A stretch of 64,000 bases of DNA from Aquimarina sediminis (GTDB taxonomy: Bacteria; Bacteroidota; Bacteroidia; Flavobacteriales; Flavobacteriaceae): contig NZ_POYJ01000010.1 in the NCBI RefSeq assembly GCF_002895435.1, positions 1 through 64,000 of the forward strand. The letters are read 5' to 3'. Made by a program: the position numbers and the translations under genes. Numbering within the stretch: the stretch's first letter is position 1; the number at the start of each line of letters is the position of its first letter. Positions 35,050 through 45,424 of the stretch are shown here, piece after piece. The notes below the pieces were generated by a model. The model did no database searches. It was not told the DNA's origin and was given only the letters and a program-made list of their open reading frames with translations.

Positions 35050-35487
35050 ATGAAACACTTAACTATCATCCTATTAACGATACTATTTTCAAATACTACT
35101 TCATGTAATACCCCAAAAAGCATCGCTACAAATAATGAGAAAACGGAACCTCAGTCATCTCAGATCACTAAATTCTTGATCACCTCTATTAATAATAAAG
35201 ATGTCACAGAAAGCAAACTTCATGTAATTTTTAACGAAGAACTTAAAACTATCTCTGGCTTTGCAGGCTGCAATACATTTTCTTCCAAATACACAGTTAA
35301 AGATGATATTATCTCCCTAGGTTATCCTATGGCTACAAAAATGTACTGCGAAAAAAATGCTGCAATTGAGCAAGAGTTTTTTAAGACCTTAGTCCTCATT
35401 AAAACAAAAGCGATAGAAAAAGATTCTCTATTATTAAAAGATAGCAACAACAAGATTTTATTCTCTGGAATAAAAACTAACGAATAA
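35050..35487 (+). CDS. META domain lipoprotein
   Basis: The 145-residue protein has a lipoprotein signal (SNTTSC, Cys19). A single META/HslJ-like domain follows, with ISGFAGCNTFSSKYTVKDD, then ISLGYPMATKMYCEKNAAIE and EQEFFKTL. Related HslJ proteins are linked to envelope stress and heat resistance; no definite activity is known. It is divergent from tetR and convergent with the protease gene, only 14 bp apart. Confidence 0.88.
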   Translation: MKHLTIILLTILFSNTTSCNTPKSIATNNEKTEPQSSQITKFLITSINNKDVTESKLHVIFNEELKTISGFAGCNTFSSKYTVKDDIISLGYPMATKMYCEKNAAIEQEFFKTLVLIKTKAIEKDSLLLKDSNNKILFSGIKTNE

Positions 35488-35501
35488 TTGCTATTTTGTT
35501 T

Positions 35502-37154
35502 TTAGAATCTCTGGCTTACTATAATTTTTTTGGTAAAAGAAGCTCCATTTGACGTATTTGTTACATAAACAAAATACATTCCTGCTGATCTATTCACCAT
35601 ATTGATTTCTTCTTTTTCATTTGACAATCGTCCTGAATCTACTTGCTGCCCAGAGATATCATAGATAATATAGTCTAAAATACTCACGGCACTGTTAGAA
35701 ATAGTGATTACAGCTTTTGAAGCATCAAAATAGACAACCACATCTTCTCCATCAACAGGTTTTGTTGGATTCTCTTTTTCTTGAGATAACATATTTAATG
35801 TTGCTCTTCCTGTATTAGCAGAGTCTAACCAGTTTGAAAGCCTGGTTGCATCAGTCGTTCCAAAGTTCCAGGATATATTAAATCTTCCGTAGTAATCGGC
35901 AAGATCATTATCAGTTGTCCCAGAACATGCAGCTCCTCCTCCAGAAAGTTGCCCGACTATCCTTCCTTCTGGATTAAAAAGAGCTGAACCAGAAGATCCT
36001 CCTTCTGTAACTCCCAAATCCCAATCGGCAATTTCCCAAGAATCTACAGGAATCGGGATTCCTCCTATTGAAGTTTTAATGTTTTTAAGTTTATTATTTT
36101 CTCTACAGACCTTCATAATATCCGCATTTGGGTGATGAATACCTACAGCATATTCTGGAGCCGTACTCGTTCTATCCCAACCTGCCCATTCTAACTCCCA
36201 AGAATCATCTAAACCTCCATCTAAGTTTAGTAGTTTAAAATCAGATTCTGGATTAGAAGCCAATAAGGTGGCTCCACTCGTTGTTTGATTAACTGTTGCA
36301 TCTGTACTATTTGCCGTGGTACCACACGAAGGATCAGGACTAATCCAATTAAAACGAAATGCCCATGTAGATTCTGCACCAGCATTACAGTGATTTGCTG
36401 TTAAAAAATAAGGTGCTTTGTCATTACTCGTGTTATTAATTAATGTTCCTGTACAAACAAAGCCTTGCATGACGATAAAAGCAACCGAGTGCTTTAACTT
36501 TTCTTTTAACGGGTCAAAATCTGCTCCAACGGTACAATCAACATCTTGATTACAGTCTCCTGAACTTCCTAAAGCTTTCTGGTTTACCTCAGCGTCAGTT
36601 ATTGATCGATACCCATGAATCAATTTACTAATATTCAATTCACCCTGTCCTGCTACCGAAGCAGGTTCAAAATATTCTATCCAAACATTATCTCCTTGCA
36701 CTAACCAGGTACCTAACATCTCATCTGGTCTGTTAAAAATATTAGTATACGCCCCTAGTAAATCGGATCGATCATTATTATATAAATACACTGTAGCTCC
36801 TCTAGGAATTTTATAGGTATCAAAAATAAAATTCATAGTCTTAGCTCCTTCAGAAATAAAGTTTATTCTCCATATCCTATCTCCATTAGGAAACTCATCC
36901 CATACTCCTGAGTTCTTTAATCCAAAATTTACGTTTACTTCGTACCCAAATCTCCAAGGCATTGATTTATCTATATCATTCTTAGCATCTTCTGCTTTTA
37001 TCTTGGCTAAATCAACTTTCTTAATAAGCATAGGAACAATACTTTTCTTCTTCTGAAGTCCCCAACTTACAGGCACACCTTCATTAGAAACCTGAGCACT
37101 AGCACCTAACACACATAATAATCCTAATACGATAAGCTTAAATTTCAAAATCAT
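35502..37154 (-). CDS. Secreted trypsin-like serine protease with T9SS type A sorting domain
   Basis: The 550-residue protein has a signal peptide (ending GASAQ, residue 21), an N-terminal beta-rich domain (about 45-185) and a trypsin-fold protease domain (about 200-445). The catalytic residues are visible: His in APYFLTANHCNAG, Asp in NPESDFKLL and Ser in GVTEGGSSGSALF. The layout is close to that of lysyl endopeptidase-like proteases. The C-terminal T9SS domain (about 470-550) carries ISILDYIIYDISGQQ-like strands and ends TKKIIVSQRF. It is thus exported across the outer membrane by the type IX system and probably attached to or released from the surface. P1 specificity is not proven by sequence. 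Confidence 0.9.
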   Translation of the reverse strand: MILKFKLIVLGLLCVLGASAQVSNEGVPVSWGLQKKKSIVPMLIKKVDLAKIKAEDAKNDIDKSMPWRFGYEVNVNFGLKNSGVWDEFPNGDRIWRINFISEGAKTMNFIFDTYKIPRGATVYLYNNDRSDLLGAYTNIFNRPDEMLGTWLVQGDNVWIEYFEPASVAGQGELNISKLIHGYRSITDAEVNQKALGSSGDCNQDVDCTVGADFDPLKEKLKHSVAFIVMQGFVCTGTLINNTSNDKAPYFLTANHCNAGAESTWAFRFNWISPDPSCGTTANSTDATVNQTTSGATLLASNPESDFKLLNLDGGLDDSWELEWAGWDRTSTAPEYAVGIHHPNADIMKVCRENNKLKNIKTSIGGIPIPVDSWEIADWDLGVTEGGSSGSALFNPEGRIVGQLSGGGAACSGTTDNDLADYYGRFNISWNFGTTDATRLSNWLDSANTGRATLNMLSQEKENPTKPVDGEDVVVYFDASKAVITISNSAVSILDYIIYDISGQQVDSGRLSNEKEEINMVNRSAGMYFVYVTNTSNGASFTKKIIVSQRF

Positions 37155-37264
37155 TTATTTTTTAATTAACAAAAGCAATTTAACCTTTTAAAGATACTTC
37201 AATATCAAAATAAAACTATTATTTTCCCATTTAAATTGTCTTTACCAATATTTATTTTTTCTAT

Positions 37265-39025
37265 ATGTCCTCTAACATAACATCCAACCCCTTAATTGAC
37301 AGGCTTCCACCTCACTTAAAACAATTCATAAAACCACAAAATTATGAGGAATATACTCCAGTGGATCAAGCTGTATGGAGGTATGTTATGCGAAAAAATA
37401 TTTCTTCACTAAGCAAATCTGCTCATCACTCTTACCTAAACGGTCTAAAGAAAACAGGTATTTCTATTGATGAAATCCCAAGTATGTATGGAATGAATAG
37501 AATCCTAAAAGAAATTGGTTGGGCTGCGGTTGCGGTTGATGGCTTTATTCCCCCCAATGCTTTTATGGAGTTTCAGGCTTATAACATTTTGGTTATTGCC
37601 TCAGATATAAGACAACTTGAAAACATAGAATACACCCCTGCTCCCGACATTATTCATGAAGCCGCAGGACATGCTCCTATTATCGCTAATCCTGATTACG
37701 CAGAGTACCTTCGTAGATTTGGAAAAATAGGGTGCAAAGCAATTTCTTCTAAAAAAGATTATGAAATGTATGAAGCTGTACGCAAACTTTCTATACTAAA
37801 AGAAGCTCATCATACAGCCCCAGAAGATATAGAAGTAGCAGAACAACTAATAGAAGAGTTACAAAACCAAAAAGAAAACCCTTCTGAAATGGCTTTGATT
37901 CGTAATCTACACTGGTGGACAGTAGAGTATGGTTTGATCGGCTCGGTTGAAAAACCAAAAATTTATGGCGCTGGATTATTATCCTCGATTGGAGAGAGCG
38001 AATGGTGTATGACAGATCATGTTAAAAAACTACCTTACTCTCCTGAAGCTGCTTTTCAGGATTTTGATATTACCAAACCTCAACCACAGCTTTTTGTTAC
38101 TCCTGATTTTGCATATTTATGCCAGGTATTAGAAGAATTTGCAGATACTATGGCCTTAAGAAAAGGAGGACATCGAGGACTAGCCAAATTAATCGAATCA
38201 GAAAACCTTGGCACTATAGAATTAAGTACAGGGCTACAGATTTCGGGAGTTTTTACCCGAATGATAAAAAATGAGGACAACGAAGTTATCTATTTTGAAA
38301 CCAGTGGACCAACTGCATTATCATTTAGAGAAAAGGAACTTATTGGTCATGGGGTTGATGCTCACCCTAAAGGACTTAGATCCCCCCTAGGCAAATTAAA
38401 AGGTATTAATCTTGCTATCGAAAACATGTCACCCAGAGACCTAAAAGCATACAACTTTTATGATGGAGAATACATAGAGTTTGAATTCGAAAGCGGAATT
38501 ACTGTTGCGGGTAATAATATTACCGGTATGAGAAATATTCAAGGTGAGTTAATTTTAATTCAATTTAGTGAGTGTACTATTATGTACAAAGGTGAATATC
38601 TATTTAGACCAGAATGGGGAACATTTGATCTAGCCGTAGGAAAAGAGATCGTAGCAGCATTTTCGGGTCCGGCAGACGACTACTCTTTTGACCTTGTTAC
38701 TCATACATCATCTACTGTTACTGCAAAGCGAACATATTCTAAAAAAGAAATTGAACTCCACTCTCTCTATGAAGCCGTTAAAAATATTAGAGAAGGAAAA
38801 AATACAAAATTTTCACTAGAAGCTACTTTTGATATTTTAGAAAAAGATCATTCAAACGATTGGTTGCTTCCTTTAGAAGTTTATGAATTAGTATATGACA
38901 GAGACCCTAATTTTGCTTCCCGTATATTAAATCACCTCGAAAATATAAAAGCCAAAAGAACCAAAATTAAACACTTAATAGATAGCGGTCTTAATACAGT
39001 CATTAGTTCTGGTTCTAAAGTATAG
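37265..39025 (+). CDS. Phenylalanine 4-monooxygenase (aromatic amino acid hydroxylase) with C-terminal extension
   Basis: The 586-residue protein has the non-haem iron motif DIIHEAAGHAP (ligands His131 and His136), with the third ligand expected in the glutamate-rich helix downstream. HWWTVEYGLIG and YGAGLLSSIGES match the pterin-dependent hydroxylase core at about 30-340. The following 240 residues (about 345-586) are not in the short bacterial PhhA (about 260-300 residues) but resemble the longer Bacteroidota form. It turns phenylalanine into tyrosine with tetrahydropterin. It stands alone on the plus strand, 2.3 kb from the paa cluster. Tyrosine or tryptophan as substrate cannot be excluded. 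Confidence 0.88.
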   Translation: MSSNITSNPLIDRLPPHLKQFIKPQNYEEYTPVDQAVWRYVMRKNISSLSKSAHHSYLNGLKKTGISIDEIPSMYGMNRILKEIGWAAVAVDGFIPPNAFMEFQAYNILVIASDIRQLENIEYTPAPDIIHEAAGHAPIIANPDYAEYLRRFGKIGCKAISSKKDYEMYEAVRKLSILKEAHHTAPEDIEVAEQLIEELQNQKENPSEMALIRNLHWWTVEYGLIGSVEKPKIYGAGLLSSIGESEWCMTDHVKKLPYSPEAAFQDFDITKPQPQLFVTPDFAYLCQVLEEFADTMALRKGGHRGLAKLIESENLGTIELSTGLQISGVFTRMIKNEDNEVIYFETSGPTALSFREKELIGHGVDAHPKGLRSPLGKLKGINLAIENMSPRDLKAYNFYDGEYIEFEFESGITVAGNNITGMRNIQGELILIQFSECTIMYKGEYLFRPEWGTFDLAVGKEIVAAFSGPADDYSFDLVTHTSSTVTAKRTYSKKEIELHSLYEAVKNIREGKNTKFSLEATFDILEKDHSNDWLLPLEVYELVYDRDPNFASRILNHLENIKAKRTKIKHLIDSGLNTVISSGSKV

Positions 39026-39341
39026 AATAAAGCTCTTTTTTTTCGTAATTCCTATGTCAAATTTTACAGCTTTCAGAATCTTTAGTTTGCTGTAATAAAT
39101 TCGCGCCCTAAACAGAAATTCTTGTCGAAACTAACCAAAAAGAAAACAAACAACTAAAAAACAACGACTTACAAAATTAATTCATTTTATTATGCATGCA
39201 TAATAAATTCGTGAAAACCAAAAAAATAACTATTGTTTTTTATGGTTTAACCACAGTAAACACGCGCGCCCACCCCCATGAAAACCTGCACTATACCACA
39301 TTCTTTCCTTATTTTTAAAAGACTAATACAAACTTAATTAT
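39026..39341. other. Intergenic region with one long palindrome
   Basis: About 316 bp without a coding frame. The only clear signal is the 22-bp palindrome at 39186-39207. A short GC-rich patch (ACGCGCGCCCACCCCC) near 39262-39277 stands out from the A+T-rich background. Confidence 0.4.
39186..39207. promoter_or_regulatory. Perfect 22-bp palindrome upstream of a lipoprotein gene
   Basis: TTTATTATGCATGC followed by ATAATAAA is fully self-complementary. It lies about 135 bp before the gene at 39342. It may be an operator for an unlinked regulator; no regulator gene is adjacent. Confidence 0.4.
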
Positions 39342-40523
39342 ATGGAAATTATGAAAAAATCAATTTTACTTTTAAATGTTCTAATCATTTCATTGTTTTT
39401 TTTCAGTTGCGAGACTGAAGAAGTAATCATCAACGAAGCCAATAATGTTGAAAATGAAAACTCAATAAGCAAAAAAAAGATAACTTTTGATTTAATTGAC
39501 TTACTCGGCAATACAGAGTTTAATACTAATGTAATTAATACACTATCAAATAACCACACACCTGGAATCAAATTATCTGAACTACTAGAGAAGAACACAT
39601 TCATTTCTGACAAGAAAGCATACTCGTCTCTGAAAAATATAGTGGATCAAGCGGATGAACGGCTAAAATCTAAAGAACTACCAGACCAGATAGAAATTCC
39701 GGAATTATGGTTACAGAAACCTAATAGTAAATCCATCAATTATGATAACCTTCTAATATCATATGCTCCAGAAGGAGACGAGGAGTCATGGACAAATATC
39801 GAAGCATATACTCTTGATAAGCAAAAGGTTTATCTCGACATTAAAGAAATCCCGAATGTCCCTGTTCTTGTTATAGAAACTAAAGGCTATGAAACTCTAA
39901 AAGCCGAAGTAGACTATATGAATAAACAATTACAAAGTGCTGGATTACAAAACAACCGTTTTAGTCCTAATAAAATGGATCTAAGCCCATCTTCAAAAAG
40001 CAATAATGGTCTTGAAACTACAAAATTGGACAAAATCAAATTAAATAATGATGAAGAACCCTGGATCAGCGGAGCGGCAGAAATCTATGCTATCACCTCT
40101 GGGATAAAAAACGCCAACAATGAAGCAGAAGTAAAGATTATCCCAATGTATTATCTGGATTATGATGGTACCACTTATTATCCTAATCAAATTATGCTTT
40201 TCTGGGACGATTATAAGTATCAGGCAGCAAATATTCAATTATTCGAAAAAGATGACAATTATAATTACAAACAATTGGTTACTATTATTGTTGATGGTAT
40301 TTTTCAAATAGTTGGTACAGTATATGGTCAGCCATGGGTAAATGTACTTGGACAGGTAGCTGGAGCAATTTTACAAGCGATGCCAGACGAATGGTATACT
40401 AATAATGATGATTATGTAGATTCTTTATACACTATCCAAAAAAATAAAACATATACCAATCATGTAGGTGCACGAGGCAATGCAACTGTCTCTTTATCTC
40501 CGTTATTTATCTCTAGCAATTAA
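39342..40523 (+). CDS. Lipoprotein of unknown function, possibly DUF3103-like
   Basis: The 393-residue protein has a lipoprotein signal (LFFFSC); the second ATG at 39351 is an alternative start with a GGAAA ahead of it. The mature part has a helical N-terminal region (about 35-105), then IPELWLQKP and NVPVLVIETKGYE strands that recall DUF3103 proteins (tentative). A Ser/Asn-rich linker leads to a C-terminal beta region with MYYLDYDGTTYYPNQIMLFW and a hydrophobic helix (TIIVDGIFQIVGTVYG). No catalytic motif is recognised. The gene ends at a strong terminator. Confidence 0.65.
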   Translation: MEIMKKSILLLNVLIISLFFFSCETEEVIINEANNVENENSISKKKITFDLIDLLGNTEFNTNVINTLSNNHTPGIKLSELLEKNTFISDKKAYSSLKNIVDQADERLKSKELPDQIEIPELWLQKPNSKSINYDNLLISYAPEGDEESWTNIEAYTLDKQKVYLDIKEIPNVPVLVIETKGYETLKAEVDYMNKQLQSAGLQNNRFSPNKMDLSPSSKSNNGLETTKLDKIKLNNDEEPWISGAAEIYAITSGIKNANNEAEVKIIPMYYLDYDGTTYYPNQIMLFWDDYKYQAANIQLFEKDDNYNYKQLVTIIVDGIFQIVGTVYGQPWVNVLGQVAGAILQAMPDEWYTNNDDYVDSLYTIQKNKTYTNHVGARGNATVSLSPLFISSN

Positions 40524-40543
40524 ACACAACACTTAGTAAAATG

Positions 40544-40572
40544 AAAGAGGTTGCTTTTTAGGCAACCTCTTT
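40544..40572. terminator. Bidirectional terminator between convergent genes
   Basis: Perfect 11-bp stem AAAGAGGTTGC / GCAACCTCTTT with a 7-nt loop and A/T tracts on both sides. It lies between the lipoprotein gene (+) and the GSCFA gene (-). Confidence 0.85.
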
Positions 40573-40597
40573 TATTTTATGTACTACTTGTAATTAT

Positions 40598-41551
40598 TTA
40601 CTTAGCCCAAACAATATGAGGGTGCTCTTGCTGGAGTTGATACTTTTTTAGTTCTATTTTTTTCAAAAAAAGCTGATATTGCTCACTCTTAGGATTAAAA
40701 GGTCTATGCGACATCCCTTTTTCAACTTCTTCTACCCTACTCATTGTCTTCGATGTTTCTTCTGAAACCCAAACCCCTAAAAGGCGCTCCCAAATATACT
40801 GTACAGCTACACTACTGGGATGAATCATATCTACGTCGTAGAACCTATAATCTCTAAGCTCATCCATCATGATTTCATATGAAGGAAAATAGCTTAAACC
40901 TTTATTCTGAGCTATGACCTGATGTATGGATGTAATTAGATGTGACTTACTTCTGTTATTTTCTACAAACCCATCTTTACTATGACGTACAGGTGAAACT
41001 GTAAAAATAATTTCTGCCAATGGATTAAGACTATGTATCAAATGGATACAGTTTTGAAGGCACTGATTGATTTCTTCAACAGACAGAAGTTCTTTATCAA
41101 AATCTCTTTGAGGAATTTTGTGGCAATTTGCCACAATCATATCCAAAGCTTTTAAGCGATATACCCAGGCAGTCCCCAAAGTAATAAAAATATGTGTTGC
41201 AGATTTAATTGTTTCTTGTGTGCTCTTTAACGCTTCATTCAAATTAGAAAGAGTTATATCTTTACTAGAATTACTTAGTGAAGAATGAGCATCAAAGCAA
41301 TGCCATTGTTCATTAATATAAAACAGGTCTGTGTCTGTATATTGCTCCCCTTGTGTTGCCATCCAAAGAAATGTTTCTATCGCCTTAGGATGAAACAAAA
41401 CACCAAACGGATTAATTCGATTTCGGAATTTATAATACTCGAACTTCTCACCTATACTATCCGCAAAACAAGACCCCAATAACATTATCTCAGCATTATA
41501 ATCAATTTTTGGCTGTCGAGGCTGTAAGGGTATTTTTGTTTGTAGGTTCAT
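40598..41551 (-). CDS. GSCFA domain protein (SGNH-hydrolase-like)
   Basis: I place the start at the ATG at 41551 (MNLQTKIPLQPRQPKID), nine codons inside the longer frame. The 317-residue product carries the eponymous motif in IMLLGSCFADSIGEKF near the N-terminus, then NPFGVLFHPKAIE, a TLGTAWVYR strand and TVSPVRHSKDGF. The C-terminal DMIHPSSVAVQYIWERL has the Asp-His of an SGNH-type active site. The GSCFA family is of unknown function and is thought to be SGNH hydrolase/esterase-like. It is 57 bp downstream of alaS on the same strand. Confidence 0.85.
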   Translation of the reverse strand: MNLQTKIPLQPRQPKIDYNAEIMLLGSCFADSIGEKFEYYKFRNRINPFGVLFHPKAIETFLWMATQGEQYTDTDLFYINEQWHCFDAHSSLSNSSKDITLSNLNEALKSTQETIKSATHIFITLGTAWVYRLKALDMIVANCHKIPQRDFDKELLSVEEINQCLQNCIHLIHSLNPLAEIIFTVSPVRHSKDGFVENNRSKSHLITSIHQVIAQNKGLSYFPSYEIMMDELRDYRFYDVDMIHPSSVAVQYIWERLLGVWVSEETSKTMSRVEEVEKGMSHRPFNPKSEQYQLFLKKIELKKYQLQQEHPHIVWAK

Positions 41552-41608
41552 AAGCTTTATAACTAAACTCTTATTCAAAAAGAAAAAGAGGGGGTATATT
41601 ATACAAAA

Positions 41609-44236
41609 TTATATATATTGTTTTGCATTTTCTAATGCTTCTTCAATACCTTTTGGATTCTTCCCTCCAGCCGTAGCAAAAAACGGTTGCCCGCCGCCGC
41701 CGCCTTGAATATATTTCCCTAATTCGCGAACCATTTGACCTGCATTGAGTTGTTTTTCTTCTACCAGGTTTTTAGAAATATAGCATGATAACAATGCTTT
41801 ACCATTCTGGTCAGAACCAAACAAGACTACAATATTTTCTAGCTCACCTCCTAATTCAAAAGACAAATCTTTAATTCCGGCAGCATCTAGATCTACTTTT
41901 TTTGCCAAAAATTTAATACCATTTACCTCTTCAAACTCTGATTTAAGGTCACCTTTCAGGTTTTTGGCCTTATCTTTGAGTAATACCTCTACTTGTTTTT
42001 TTAATTTTGCATTTTCTTCCTGCAAAGAGGTTATTGTTTTTATAGGGTCTTTTGTCTTAAGTACCGCTTTAACCTGCCCATAGGCTTCAGATTGGGTAGT
42101 AAAATACTCCTTTGCCGCATCACCAGTAATTGCTTCTATTCTACGAATACCTGCCGCTATTGCGCTTTCGGATGTAATTTTAAAGTGCCAAATATTACCT
42201 GTATTATCAACATGAGTCCCTCCACAAAGCTCCATAGACTCTCCAAAGCGTATTGCTCTTACCTTATCTCCATATTTCTCTCCAAATAACGCTATTGCTC
42301 CTTCGGATATAGCTTGATCATAGGTAATACCTCGTTGTTCTTCTAATGGAAGTTGCTCTCTAACTCTGGCATTCACAAAATCTTCTACTGCTTTTAACTC
42401 TTCTGTAGTTACTTTGGCAAAGTGAGAGAAATCAAAACGCAAACTCCCACTATGTACCATAGATCCTTTTTGTTCTACATGAGTACCTAAGATTGCACGT
42501 AATGCCTGATGCATCAGATGTGTTGCAGTGTGATTAGAAGCAGATCTCGATCGTTGCTTAGAGTCTACAACGGCAGTCAGTGTCTCATCAATATGTTTTG
42601 GTAGATTTCTTGTAAAGTGAATAATAAGATTATTTTCTTTTTTGGTATCAATAATATACACTACATCTCCATTAGGCACCTCCAGATACCCTTTATCTCC
42701 AACCTGTCCTCCTCCTTCGGGGTAAAAAGGTGTTTTATCAAACACTAGTTGATATAATTCACCGTCTTTCTTACTATCGACCTTACGATAACGGGTAACT
42801 TTTACATTTGCCGTAAGATGATCATATCCTATAAAATCCTCTGTAGTACTGTCTGCCAATACATTCCAATCTCCTGCAGATATTTGTGAAGCTGCTCTAG
42901 ATCGATTTTTTTGTTTCTGTAATTCTTCTTTAAATACGTCTTTCTCATAACTATACCCTTGTTCACTTAGAATCAAAGAAGTCAAATCTTCAGGAAAGCC
43001 ATACGTATCATATAATTCAAAAGCTTTTTCTCCAGACACCACTTTGCCATTGGTGTTTTTAATAACATTTTCTAACAAAACTAACCCTTGATCTAAAGTT
43101 CTTAAAAAAGATAATTCTTCTTCTTTAATAACATTAATAATTAGATCTTTCTGGGCTTTTAATTCTGGAAAAGCACTTCCCATTTGTTTGCTTAGTGTCT
43201 CTACCAGCTTATAAATAAATGGTTCTTTGGTATTCAAAAAAGTAAAGCCATATCTAATTGCTCTTCTCAAGATTCTACGAATCACATATCCTGCACCTGT
43301 ATTACTTGGCAATTGTCCATCTGCAATAGAAAAGGATACTGCTCTTACATGATCAGCAATCACACGAATAGCTACACTTACTTTACCATCTTGATTTGAA
43401 GGCAAGCTATTTTTATCATAGGTAGAGTTTGTAATGGTTTCTATCTCTCTAATTAAAGGTGTAAAAACATCTGTATCATAATTAGACTTTACCCCTTGTA
43501 ACACCATACATAATCGCTCAAACCCCATTCCTGTATCTACATGCTGTGCGGGTAGTTTTTCTAGAGATCCATTTGCTTTTCTGTTATACTGCATAAAAAC
43601 CAGGTTCCAGATCTCTACTACCTGCGGATGATCAGCATTTACCAAATCACGTCCAGGGGTTTTAGCTTTTTCTTCTTCAGAACGAATATCCACATGAATC
43701 TCTGAGCAAGGTCCACAAGGTCCTTGATCTCCCATCTCCCAGAAATTATCCTTTTTATTCCCCATAATGATCCGATCTTCTGGAACAATAGCTTTCCAAA
43801 GGTCATAAGCTTCGTTATCCATATCCAGATTTTCATCTTTTGCTCCTTCAAAAACAGAGACATACAATATATCTTTATCTATACCATAGACTTCAGTCAA
43901 TAGCTCCCATGCCCAATGAATTGCCTCTTTCTTAAAATAATCTCCAAAACTCCAATTCCCCAACATTTCAAACATAGTATGATGATACGTATCCATACCT
44001 ACCTCTTCTAAGTCATTATGCTTACCACTTACTCGTAAGCACTTTTGCGTATCAGTCAGCCTATTGTTTTTTGGAGTACCATTTCCTAAAAAGAATTCTT
44101 TGAACTGGTTCATCCCAGCATTTGTAAACATCAAAGTAGGGTCATCTTTGATCACCATTGGTGCAGAAGGCACTACATCGTGTTTTTTTGTTTTAAAAAA
44201 CTCTAAAAATTGATTTCTTATTTCTTGGGATTTCAT
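41609..44236 (-). CDS. alaS: Alanine--tRNA ligase
   Basis: The 875-residue protein has the full AlaRS layout. The class II catalytic domain comes first ([14 protein letters not shown], then [13 protein letters not shown]). A tRNA-recognition domain, a beta-barrel linker and the editing domain follow, with the zinc-binding [12 protein letters not shown] and the [10 protein letters not shown] motifs. The C-terminal DHHA1-type C-Ala domain ends with [17 protein letters not shown]. It charges tRNA-Ala and clears mis-charged Ser/Gly-tRNA-Ala. The gene is divergent from the M23 peptidase operon. Confidence 0.97.
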   Translation of the reverse strand: MKSQEIRNQFLEFFKTKKHDVVPSAPMVIKDDPTLMFTNAGMNQFKEFFLGNGTPKNNRLTDTQKCLRVSGKHNDLEEVGMDTYHHTMFEMLGNWSFGDYFKKEAIHWAWELLTEVYGIDKDILYVSVFEGAKDENLDMDNEAYDLWKAIVPEDRIIMGNKKDNFWEMGDQGPCGPCSEIHVDIRSEEEKAKTPGRDLVNADHPQVVEIWNLVFMQYNRKANGSLEKLPAQHVDTGMGFERLCMVLQGVKSNYDTDVFTPLIREIETITNSTYDKNSLPSNQDGKVSVAIRVIADHVRAVSFSIADGQLPSNTGAGYVIRRILRRAIRYGFTFLNTKEPFIYKLVETLSKQMGSAFPELKAQKDLIINVIKEEELSFLRTLDQGLVLLENVIKNTNGKVVSGEKAFELYDTYGFPEDLTSLILSEQGYSYEKDVFKEELQKQKNRSRAASQISAGDWNVLADSTTEDFIGYDHLTANVKVTRYRKVDSKKDGELYQLVFDKTPFYPEGGGQVGDKGYLEVPNGDVVYIIDTKKENNLIIHFTRNLPKHIDETLTAVVDSKQRSRSASNHTATHLMHQALRAILGTHVEQKGSMVHSGSLRFDFSHFAKVTTEELKAVEDFVNARVREQLPLEEQRGITYDQAISEGAIALFGEKYGDKVRAIRFGESMELCGGTHVDNTGNIWHFKITSESAIAAGIRRIEAITGDAAKEYFTTQSEAYGQVKAVLKTKDPIKTITSLQEENAKLKKQVEVLLKDKAKNLKGDLKSEFEEVNGIKFLAKKVDLDAAGIKDLSFELGGELENIVVLFGSDQNGKALLSCYISKNLVEEKQLNAGQMVRELGKYIQGGGGGQPFFATAGGKNPKGIEEALENAKQYI

Positions 44237-44440
44237 GAATTCTATTTATTACTTTTTCGAGACAAACCTATTGACACAATTGCAATCATAATTTTACGTT
44301 GTTCTTATGAAAAGATTTTAAATCGATATTTGTCAGTTTTTTCTGGACTTTGCAACAATTTATTATATTTGTTGCGATGTCTTGATTCTTTACGAATTAT
44401 ACATTGGTAAATATCCTGCAAAAATAGCATATTTTAAATT

Positions 44441-45418
44441 ATGTCAAAGGTTAAATATTACTATGATAGTGACACGCTTTCTTATCGCCGAATAGAGCAA
44501 AAGAAAGGACGTAAGTTTGGTATCGCTGCGCTAGGAGTTATTGGCGCTTTTTTAGCTGGTTTTATTCTTCTTCTTATTTATTTGAATATCCCTCAACTAG
44601 AAACACCTAAAGAAAAAGCTTACAAAAGAGAGCTTGAAAACATGCAGCTTCAGTATGATTTAATGAATAAACGGTTAGATCGTGATGAAAATATCTTAAG
44701 AGAAATCGCAGAACGTGATGACAATATATATCGATTATATTTTGGAGCTAATCCTATCCCTGAAGAGTTACGTAATGCAGGATTCGGGGGAGTAAACAGG
44801 TATAAAAATCTGGAAGGGTTTAATAATTCTGATATCATTATTGAGAGCAGTGAACGAATCGATAAGCTTACCAAACAGATTGTAGTACAATCTAAATCTC
44901 TTGATGAAATTGCTGCTTTGGCAGAGCAAAAAGAAGAACTATTAGCCACAATACCGGCTATCCAACCCATACAAAATTCTGATTTAAAACGAATGGCTTC
45001 TGGATATGGATGGAGAAGTGATCCGTTTACTAAGGCAAGAAAATTTCATTATGGAATGGATTTTTCTGCAAACACAGGAACTCCTGTGTATGCTTCTGGT
45101 ACTGGAGTAGTAACTCGTGCAGATGCTAATTCTTCTGGTTACGGAAAACATATTCGTATTGACCACGGCTTTAATTATGTTAGCTTATATGCTCATTTAA
45201 GTAAATATAATGTAGAAAAAGGTCAAAAAGTAAATCGAGGTGATGTTATTGGTTATGTTGGTAGTACAGGAAGATCAGTAGCTCCTCATCTTCATTATGA
45301 AATCTTTAAAGACGGGGAACGTATTAATCCTCGTAATTTTTATTACGGAAGTTTAACTTCTGAAGAGTTTAGCGAAATGCTAAAAGCCTCTAATCTAATT
45401 AATGAAACTCTAGACTAA
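44441..45418 (+). CDS. Membrane-anchored M23 family metallopeptidase (LytM domain)
   Basis: The 325-residue protein has a short cytoplasmic N-terminus, one membrane helix (about 27-50), a periplasmic coiled coil (about 55-180) and an LytM/M23 domain at about 190-305. Zinc-site motifs are complete: HYGMDFS (HxxxD) and HLHYEIF (HxH). Such proteins are endopeptidases of cell-wall cross-links or activate amidases. It is the first gene of an operon with CapA and MerR genes (gaps of 6 and 3 bp), opposite alaS, an arrangement I recall from other Flavobacteriia. A TATATTTG -7-like element at 44364-44371 may belong to its promoter. Confidence 0.92.
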   Translation: MSKVKYYYDSDTLSYRRIEQKKGRKFGIAALGVIGAFLAGFILLLIYLNIPQLETPKEKAYKRELENMQLQYDLMNKRLDRDENILREIAERDDNIYRLYFGANPIPEELRNAGFGGVNRYKNLEGFNNSDIIIESSERIDKLTKQIVVQSKSLDEIAALAEQKEELLATIPAIQPIQNSDLKRMASGYGWRSDPFTKARKFHYGMDFSANTGTPVYASGTGVVTRADANSSGYGKHIRIDHGFNYVSLYAHLSKYNVEKGQKVNRGDVIGYVGSTGRSVAPHLHYEIFKDGERINPRNFYYGSLTSEEFSEMLKASNLINETLD

Positions 45419-45424
45419 ACATCA

